From Crossaster papposus (Eukaryota > Echinodermata > Asteroidea > Velatida > Solasteridae): a DNA stretch of 64,000 bases. The DNA lies in the NCBI GenBank assembly GCA_037893245.1, contig JBAIAA010000741.1, positions 186,001-250,000 of the forward strand, in the 5' to 3' direction. The notes below the pieces were generated by a model. The model ran no database searches, was not told the DNA's origin, and saw only the letters and a list, made by a program, of their open reading frames with translations. The position numbers and the translations under genes are program-made. Positions 58,601 to 64,000 of this stretch are shown here, one piece after another; position 1 is the stretch's first letter, and each line of letters begins with the position of its first letter.

Positions 58601-61600
58601 CCGGGACTCAGGTCATGAAAGAAGAACAACTCTTGATCCTGCAACAACGAGCGTTTACGATAAACAGGAGAACAGTTTTAAACATAGGTAGAGTACCACT
58701 TGCAGCAGACCAAACAGTAACAACCAAATTATTGTGTAAAAACCTTACTTGTTTTAAGAAACATATCAAGAAATCCAATTGGCTCACTGATAAAAGTTAG
58801 GTCAGCGACCATGTCAAAGTTCAATTATTGGAGCATCTGTTAGCGACTAGTCGCTGAGGCTTCAGCGATAACTATAAACTGTGTTTAAGATGATCGCGTG
58901 TCAATTGTTCAGTCGCGCGACTGATTTTAAAACCAGGTTTTACGGCTTACAGGAAAATAAGGTTAATATCATTCAAAGTTTCTAAGATAATCCTTTCAGA
59001 ATAACAACATTTTCCCTCTTTTACCCGTCCTAGTTTGCGATGGTCTCTCTTGGCAGCCTCCGCCTGGAAGTGCTGCCATTCTTTGAGCTGTTTGGTGTCT
59101 GGGAATGAAATGCCGTAGATCCGTTGGAGGGACTCGGCCTCTGCGTTCCCGGCCCAGTAGGTCGCGGAGTTCTGTTGGAATGCAAATCACGTCTAGGTTA
59201 CGATGCAGTTCCTTCACCGATATCACAGTGGTTTAATAATACAATTTACTTTTTGTGGTTTTATTTTAACATACCAGTGCACAATGACCATATTGCTAAG
59301 AGAAAAAATGTGGTTGGCCAGTTTTAACTAGTTCGCACCGGATGACGAATATAAACACAAAGTTTTCCCCAGATTCAAATTGGATGACGCATAAACACGC
59401 CACGAGCAAGGCCGGAAATGTCTGTCAGCAGCGAGCAAGGCCGGAAATGCGTGGGTGTGCTTCCCGGTACTGGCGGCCTGAACCTGCTTCAGATCGAGTT
59501 TCGTTAAAAATAATCCCACTCGTCGGCTCGGTGATGTTAAAATAATCCTGATTAAACAAGTATGTTTTAAACTGGTTCATGTGCTCAGACGCATTAATGC
59601 CGGAGCCGAAGGCGAAGACATTAACAATACTCCGGCCCATGAGCCGGTTGTAAACATACTTGTTTAATACCGGCCAACCCCATTTTATTCACATTCATAA
59701 ATACCTTTCGGTTAAAAAGTCAAAACAAGTTTTTAAAAAGTCAGCGATTTTGTTTAACAATTTTACCTACGGTGTGAGCAACACCCCTCTAGCTATATTA
59801 ATGGTATGTGCCTCAAACACGTGCCCTTATATGGAGATAGACGCGTGCATGATAGACGCCTTATATGGCATTGGGATTAGTAATATACAGACTCATTGGT
59901 TGTATTGCACGTGCTGTGAGAGGTTTCAACCAATGAAAGGGTCATGCACAAGATTTCATAAGACTGAGAGTCCAAATTTAATGCGAAACCGAAAAAGCAT
60001 TTAAAATAGGCTGTGACATTTATGAATGTACATTCCACACCATAGGAAATTAGTTTTTAAAACATTTAACAAAAAAAGTTAGGAAGTACTAGATTTTGGA
60101 GGTACCCACCTTGACTATGTCGATGGCTTTGACCTTGCCAGTGTGTCGGACATGAGGACCACGACATAAGTCAATCAGAGGGCCACATCTGTAACAAACA
60201 AATGTACGTGGACATTCAAAATTCTCAATTAAATTCTATTCATTTCACTAGCAATGTTTATTTCTGACTTTTTCACAAGCACGTCAAGTCAACCTCTTGA
60301 CTTGCTTGGAAGTTGCTATGACCGCTGCCTGCTGATCCGTACAGAATGCTGTTTTTAGCAGTGCTACACCGTAGAACATGGCCTGTGTGACAGCTGCACA
60401 CTTGGGATCATTGTGCAGTGAAGCTGTTGTGCAGTCTAGGCCGCATCGTAAGTCCGACGCCTCATAAGTCCGAATTTCGGAATTATGAGTCGTCGGTTTT
60501 TTGAGGCACTGGCCTCATACACTCGGGCTCATAGGACCGACGCCCCAACAGTCCAACGCCTCATAAGTTCGACGTCGGACAAATAAGGCGTCGGACAAAT
60601 AAGGCGTCGGACTGTTGGGGCGTCGGAGCTATAGACTATTATAAGAAAAGGTTCATTTGTCCGACAAGGCAAAAACGAGTTTTACCAAAGCTTGTTACGG
60701 GCGATGTGAGCAAGGTTGTCCACTTACGAACGTGAGAGGGCGCACTGTGCAAAGCACGAATTAGGGGTGCAGACCACCATAACCCTGTAAACTGCACGCG
60801 AGCTCGTTAATCATTATTTTGTGATCCCACCGATGATTCGGTGTATAAAGCGATTCGGTGTCTAAATGTGAGATAGATTGTAGAAATATAGCTGGAGATC
60901 AAGTATATGGAACTTTTTCGAGCGTAATGCTTGTATTCATGACTGTCGGACTTACTAGGCGTTGGACTTACGAGGCGTTGGACTTACGAGGCGTTGGACT
61001 TACGAGGCGTTGGACTTACGAGGCGTTGGACTTACGAGGCGTTGGACTTACGAGGCGTTGGACTTACGAGGCGTTGGACTTACGAGGCGTTGGACTTACG
61101 AGGCGTTGGACTTACGAGGCGTCGGACCTATGAGCCTTATTTGGTATTTTGTCGGACTAATAAGGCGTCGGACTTACGAGCAGACCCCGTGCAGTAATGC
61201 GTATAATCTGGTGCGGTGACGAATTCATACCAGCCTCAAGGGAATCAGTTCATGTTGATATAAACACCCCTATACTTAGGACAAAATGCAAGATGCAATT
61301 CTACAAACCTATTGAAAATAACGATTTTACCTGTAAACAGTAGTGGTTGCCGTGGTGACCTTCTCATTCAGAATACGCTTCTTGAAAAGATTGTACTGCA
61401 AAAAACGATCAAAGATCACGGTCAAATATAAGGTAAATAAACCTATCTATCCACGTGAAGAATTCCATATCTGGACATTAATGATGTGAATCGGATCGGG
61501 TTGACTTGGCAAAACTGTTCCCAAACATTAAAACTATCTGAATCCGAACGAAAACCGATCTGAATGAACCGACACAACAAAGATTGAAAGAAAAACCTAC

Positions 61601-63229
61601 CAAACCGACAAAAATGAAACCAAACTTGAAAAAAAAATTCAAAAAATTAGGCATCCTAAATATTATTGCGGCAAAGCCCCGACATTCTCAGCATAACAAC
61701 ATCTGTTATCCGGATATAGAATTCTTTCCGTATCCAAAAGTCCATATCATTTAAGTCACGGTCCACCCAAATGACCAATGACACAGTAATATCAGTTATA
61801 TTTCATCCACTATGGACCTTAACCAGTTCGCGCCGGATGACGTATATAAACGCAAAGTTTTCCCCAAATTCAAAAAGATGACGCATAAACACGACAAGTT
61901 CAAGTTTGGAAATGTCTGTCAGCAGCGAGCAAGGCCGGAAATGCGTGGGTGTGCTTTCCGGCACTATCGGCCTGAACACGCTTCGGATCGAGTTTCGTTA
62001 AAAATAATCCCGCCCCTCGGCTCGGTGATGTTAAAATAATCCCGGCGCGAACTGGTTAAAGAAAGTATTCCATATTCGGACGTCATCCAAGTTCTGTGAA
62101 CAAAACCTATGGGCCTCGACAGAAAAGTATTGTCAAGAAAAAACTTTTAAGATTTCTCATTCCCAAACAGTGTTATCCAACTTCAGAACAGTTTTGTGTT
62201 GTAAAGCTAGGGCACCATCAGCATAACAGTTTCTGCTATCCGGATGTGGAATTCTTTCCGACCCCGACTATAACTCAGGGCAGTGTTTTGATTATTCTAC
62301 GGCGCATTTTAGGGATTTCTTACATCAAACATCTTCAGCAGGTCTTCCTTTTTCATCTCCAGTCGGACAAATGGCTGTTTCTCTTTCTGAATCCTCTTGA
62401 CGACCTCTATAAGCGACTTGAAGTCATTGCTAGACACTTGCCTGCAGTAAGATGGACAAATAACACAGTCGACAGTCTGTCAAGGATTTGTTTTCTTAAG
62501 CTTTACATTTTGTTTACAAACCGCACCAATGGGCAAATATTCAACATTTCTTCCCTGGCAATAAAAACCAAGGTTTCTACATGACTACTAAAGGTACTGT
62601 AGCTAAGAAAACCATGAGGACAACGATGAAACCGAGGGTTGCACAGGACTGCTGAAGGACCTCACCCCTCAAGCCCTGACCACCTCACCCCTCAAGCCCT
62701 GCCCACCTCAACCCTCAAACCCTGCCCACATCAACCCTCAAGCCCTGCCCACCTCATGCCCTGCCCACCTCAACCCTCAAGCCCTGCCCACCTCAACCCC
62801 CAAGCCCTGCCCACCTCAACCCCCAAGCCCTGCCCACCTCAACCCCCAAGCCCTGCCCACCTCAACCCCCAAGCCCTGCCCACCTCAACCCCCAAGGCCT
62901 TCCCATCTCAACCCTCAAGGCCTTCCCATCTCAACCCTCAAGCACCTTCCACCTTAACCCTCAAGCACAGAAGCGCCACCCACCTTCCCTCCATGTAGGT
63001 GTCATAGTAGAAGCCGTTCTCGATGGGCGGTCCGTAGCACAGGCACCCCCCGTAATGCCTCTCCATGGCCTCGCCCAGCATGTGGGCACTGGAATGCCAA
63101 AAGACCTGCTTGCCCTCGTCGTCTGTAAACTTGAGTAGCTCCACTTGGCTGTCCGCCTCTAGAGGGCGGTCTAGGTCCCACACGGCGCCGTTTACTTTAG
63201 CCACCACGGAATTGTCAGCCAGTCCCTGG
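51127..63229 (-). CDS. TARS1: Threonyl-tRNA synthetase, cytosolic type (15 exons, 5' end outside the window)
   Basis: Exons: 63229-62984, 62441-62324, 61395-61331, 60188-60110, 59171-59025, 58638-58540, 57964-57869, 57644-57574, 55348-55186, 54908-54771, 54468-54391, 53709-53609, 52842-52741, 52077-51890 and 51275-51127. All borders are GT-AG, and the joined frame is open for 612 codons to a TAA. The enzyme charges tRNA-Thr with threonine in the cytoplasm. The product aligns from about residue 111 of the 723-residue human protein to its C-terminus, so only the N-terminal extension and the start of the TGS domain are missing. The domain order is end of TGS, editing domain, class II catalytic core, anticodon-binding domain. 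I choose TARS1 because the match is strong along its whole length, but TARS2 and TARS3 paralogues cannot be excluded without a tree. Confidence 0.95.
51481..51715. mobile_element. TTAA MITE family C, copy 1 (diverged)
   Basis: The left end is ATAACCAGTTCACGTCGAAT and the right end is CCCGGCGCGAACTGGTTAA. The interior has the shared words CACGAGCAAGGCCGGGAAT, ATCTGTCAGC and AAAATAATCCC. It lies in the last TARS intron. Confidence 0.82.
51742..51805 (+). repeat. tRNA-like sequence (pseudogene or SINE head)
   Basis: The sequence has a match to the pol III A box (TGGCAGAGCGCAGG) and a perfect B box (GGTTCAAGTCC). The ends AGTAAAG and CTTTGCC can pair at six of seven positions like an acceptor stem. 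At 64 nt it is too short for a normal tRNA because most of the D loop is missing, so it is probably a tRNA-derived repeat and not a working gene. Confidence 0.5.
52165..52184. repeat. Poly-G tract (20 nt)
   Basis: A G homopolymer in a TARS intron, close to 52077, the 5' border of the exon that starts there. Confidence 0.8.
52480..52610. repeat. Interspersed repeat D, plus-oriented copy
   Basis: CTCATGTTTGTTTCTTGTAG, then CATTTTGTCTCTGAAGAAGA and TCTTGTTAAGATGA, match in reverse the stretch at 63395-63475 (TCTTGACAAGATCTTCTTCA, GAGGCAAAATGGCTG, ACATGAAACAAACAT). The class is unknown. Confidence 0.6.
53100..53310. repeat. SINE-like or MITE-like interspersed repeat, copy 1
   Basis: GAGTGAGTGAGTTTTTAGTT, then TAACGCCGTACCAGCATCAA and TGGCCATATTCACGGCGGGA, are shared with 56609-56690. 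CGCCGT and ACGGCG can pair. Similar sequences with GTGAGTGAGTTTAGTTTTACGCCG-like starts are common in marine invertebrates, but I do not assign a named family. Confidence 0.6.
53988..54229. mobile_element. TTAA MITE family C, copy 2
   Basis: It starts TTAACCAGTTCGCGCTAGAG and ends CCTGGTGCGAACTGGTTAA. The 12-16 bp terminal inverted repeats are flanked by TTAA on both sides. The length is 242 bp. Confidence 0.85.
55058..55130 (+). repeat. tRNA-like sequence with a near-complete cloverleaf (pseudogene or SINE head)
   Basis: GGCTGGATAGCTCAGTTGAA, then AGAGC, is a perfect tRNA D arm and A box. The acceptor ends GGCTGGA and TTCAGTT can pair at all seven positions if G-T pairs count. The anticodon stem CCTGA/TCCGG has one mismatch. 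The T stem GCGGG/CAAGC has two, and the B box is degenerate (GGGTTTAAACC). Position 33 is C, not T. I judge it a tRNA-derived repeat or decayed tRNA. Confidence 0.5.
55519..56453 (+). mobile_element. Helentron/HINE-like non-autonomous rolling-circle element (about 0.93 kb)
   Basis: The 5' part has AGCTGTTTCGG and the 3' part has CCGAAACAGCT, matching subterminal inverted repeats. Close to the 3' end, TGTGTTTGTCCACAAACACA folds into a perfect 9-bp hairpin, followed after two bases by CTAG (56450-56453) and then host T. Internal tandem units follow. These are features of Helentrons and their non-autonomous HINE derivatives. The exact 5' end is uncertain. No protein is encoded. The element sits in the TARS intron between the exons at 57574 and 55348. 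Confidence 0.65.
55606..56300. repeat. Internal tandem units of the Helentron-like element
   Basis: TTTCCCCATAGGATTTGTAC and ACGTTTTT openings recur near 55611, 55785, 55965 and 56284. The first spacings are about 175-180 bp, while the last unit has extra DNA. Each unit carries CAAGGTCACGTGACGTCA or a close version, so E-box (CACGTG) and CRE-like (TGACGTCA) words are repeated. Confidence 0.75.
56605..56700. repeat. SINE-like or MITE-like interspersed repeat, copy 2
   Basis: GAGTGAGTGAGTGAGTTTAG, then GGTTTAACGCCGTGCCAGCA and GGCCATATTCACGGCGGGAA, match the copy at 53100. Here CGCCGTG and CACGGCG form a 7-bp inverted pair. Confidence 0.62.
58250..58515. repeat. GATTCATGTAG minisatellite (about 11-12 bp unit)
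   Basis: Copies of AGATTCATGTAGATTCATGT and variants (GATTCTCTAGATTCATGCA) run up to about 25 bp from the TARS exon border at 58540. Confidence 0.85.
59324..59550. mobile_element. TTAA MITE family C, copy 3 (right end lost at a nested insertion)
   Basis: It starts TTAACTAGTTCGCACCGGAT and keeps the shared interior to AAAATAATCCTG. There a foldback element (59551-59679) follows and the expected GCGCGAACTGGTTAA end is absent. Confidence 0.8.
59551..59679. mobile_element. 129-bp foldback element nested in MITE C copy 3
   Basis: The left end ATTAAACAAGTATGTTT, then AAACTGGTTCATG, and the right end CATGAGCCGGTT, then AAACATACTTGTTTAAT, are inverted copies over about 30 bp. The outer 17 bp are perfect. 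The middle has CCGGAG and CTCCGG words on opposite strands. It has no coding capacity. Confidence 0.78.
60446..61180. mobile_element. Foldback element 2 with minisatellite inverted arms (TU-like)
   Basis: The left end CGTAAGTCCGACGCCTCATA is matched in reverse by the right end, which reads TAAGGCGTCGGACTTACGAG. GGCGTCGGAC-type words recur in both arms, and the right arm is extended by a clean 16-bp tandem array. The plan is the same as in foldback element 1, but the repeat unit is unrelated. It lies in the TARS intron between the exons at 61331 and 60188. Confidence 0.75.
60943..61128. repeat. 16-bp minisatellite GAGGCGTTGGACTTAC
   Basis: About eleven nearly identical units in the right arm of foldback element 2. 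Translated frames over it give a repeating [16 protein letters not shown]-type peptide, which is an artefact of the repeat and not a gene. Confidence 0.9.
61819..62059. mobile_element. TTAA MITE family C, copy 4 (best preserved)
   Basis: TTAACCAGTTCGCGCCGGAT at the left and CCCGGCGCGAACTGGTTAA at the right form 14-bp perfect terminal inverted repeats flanked by TTAA. The length is 241 bp. The interior has TATATAAACGCAAAGTTTTC, AATGTCTGTCAGCAGCGAGC and AAAAATAATCCCG. Confidence 0.88.
62664..62965. repeat. 23-bp CT-rich minisatellite in a TARS intron
   Basis: Units of AAGCCCTGCCCACCTCAACC plus CCC or TCA repeat about a dozen times and end roughly 20 bp beyond the donor of the exon at 62984. 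On the transcript strand the repeat is G-rich. Confidence 0.88.
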
Positions 63230-63394
63230 CTGAAAATTAAAAAAATTAACAAAGAAAAGAGATTCAGACCCCTTGTTTCTGCACTGGTTCAGAGTTTTTA
63301 GGTTTTGTGTCGTTCATAACAAATAGAAAGTACAAAGACTTGAATCCTAATCAGTTTGTGCAGGGGTTATTTTGTAATCAAAATAAGTTAGGAG

Positions 63395-63475
63395 GGTCAA
63401 ATATTTTGATCTTGACAAGATCTTCTTCAGAGGCAAAATGGCTGTGTACATGAAACAAACATATAAAGGAGGACA
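63395..63475. repeat. Interspersed repeat D, minus-oriented copy
   Basis: The reverse complement matches 52480-52610 in the words CATGTTTGTTTCATGT, CATTTTGCCTCTGAAGAAGA and TCTTGTCAAGAT. It directly adjoins a MITE C copy. Confidence 0.6.
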
Positions 63476-63484
63476 TACTAGGCA

Positions 63485-63646
63485 CGGGACGGGTTCAGGC
63501 CGGCATTTAAGGGTAGCACACCCTGATATTTCAGCCTGTCGTTAACAGATATTTCCGGCCTTGCTCGTGAAATGTTTATCCGTCATCCGTTTTGAATTCG
63601 AGAAAAACTTTGCGTGTACACACGTCCTCTGACATGAACTGGTCAA
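63485..63646. mobile_element. TTAA MITE family C, copy 5 (reverse, truncated)
   Basis: In reverse orientation it ends with GACATGAACTGGTCAA, and it contains ATTTCCGGCCTTGCTCGTG and AAAACTTTGCG. The opposite end with the AATAATCCC block is missing. Confidence 0.7.
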
Positions 63647-63973
63647 GAATATATTCATCAGTCTACATGGCTTTTCTTTTTGGAAATCCACAAGACCAGA
63701 ATGTATCTTTCAGACCCAATATGTAAATTTAGAAATAAATTATACATACAATGCAGAAAGTTTTATATTATAGTTTTAGTATAGATTCAGTAAGGCACTA
63801 CAGTTACAACTTTAAAGGTTACAACTTTAAAGATTCTATACTTTATTAAGTTTCAAACTATTGGGCTGAATTTTTCAAAAAGCAAATGCCCAAAACCTGA
63901 CACCACTGTTTTTTTGTATCTTTTTAATGAAGGTCAATCAATGCAAAAATGATAAAAATACATGCATCTGGGA

Positions 63974-64000
63974 TTAACCAGTTCGTGCTGGGATTATTTT
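63974..64000. mobile_element. TTAA MITE family C, copy 6 (cut by the window edge)
   Basis: TTAACCAGTTCGTGCTGGGA, then TTATTTT, is the reverse-orientation right end of the family (AAAATAATCCCAGCACGAAC). The rest lies outside the window. Confidence 0.65.

Larger units (their letters stand above)
52741..58638 (-). other. TARS1: TARS exons for the class II catalytic core
   Basis: The region begins [17 protein letters not shown], then [13 protein letters not shown] (motif 1 helix) and SGHWQHYD. The zinc and active-site Cys is in KPMNCPGHC. Motif 2 is [18 protein letters not shown], with QQDDAHIFC supplying the first zinc His. Further on, [20 protein letters not shown] and [10 protein letters not shown] follow GAFYGPK. 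Motif 3 is [20 protein letters not shown], which supplies the second zinc His and the ATP-binding Arg. The zinc triad and motif arginines are intact. Confidence 0.9.
59025..63229 (-). other. TARS1: TARS exons for the end of the TGS domain and the editing domain
   Basis: The first exon in view carries SQGLADN and WDLDRPLE of the TGS domain, then the editing motif [11 protein letters not shown] (an HxxxH pattern) and [18 protein letters not shown]. Later exons add the second editing motif, [14 protein letters not shown], whose Cys and His are part of the site that removes serine mischarged onto tRNA-Thr. They also carry the linker NSATYW to DHRKLGR. All expected editing residues are present, so proofreading should work. 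Confidence 0.9.

Noticed and set aside
60858-61219. Open frames giving a repeating [16 protein letters not shown]-type peptide
   Set aside because: The peptide is a direct translation of the 16-bp minisatellite, and several frames are open at once, as expected for a repeat whose unit is not a multiple of three.
62639-62998. Pro- and Ser-rich open frame of 119 codons
   Set aside because: It is a translation of the 23-bp intronic minisatellite and lies on the strand opposite to TARS.

Overview
The window is animal (metazoan) nuclear DNA. Three split genes with GT-AG introns lie on the minus strand, embedded in a dense mix of transposable elements. The repeat types, including foldback elements with minisatellite arms like the TU elements of sea urchins, together with marine-invertebrate-style SINE and MITE sequences, suggest an echinoderm, possibly a sea star. 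The species call is an inference and is not certain.

Layout from left to right. Bases 1-829 are the 3' end of a Ty3/Gypsy-type retrotransposon polyprotein (integrase C-terminus, plus strand). Bases 830-7868 are intergenic with two clear MITE-like inverted-repeat elements. Bases 7869-30000 are one continuous 22.1 kb head-to-tail array of 13 non-autonomous Helitron units. Every unit begins with TCTATA and ends in a 36-nt hairpin closed by CTAG. The whole array sits in a single A|T host site. Bases 30977-37895 hold a complete six-exon tetraspanin gene (237 aa) with a 5'-truncated LINE reverse transcriptase in one intron. Bases 42060-47221 hold a complete eight-exon EIF3J gene (239 aa) with a ZNF143/SBS-like promoter motif. 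Bases 47222-51126 are a gap with a minisatellite and a foldback element. Bases 51127-63229 hold fifteen exons of a cytosolic-type threonyl-tRNA synthetase gene (TARS). Its first exons lie beyond the right edge. Its introns are packed with mobile elements: TTAA-flanked MITEs, a Helentron-like element, a second minisatellite-armed foldback element and two tRNA-like sequences.

EIF3J and TARS are both translation housekeeping genes in the same orientation, with about 3.9 kb between them. Nothing in the sequence shows that they are co-regulated. The most unusual structure is the tandem Helitron array. Its units share a 5' domain rich in YY1-like CCATCTTG motifs, come in two size classes, and include a 63-bp derivative made almost only of the 3' end.
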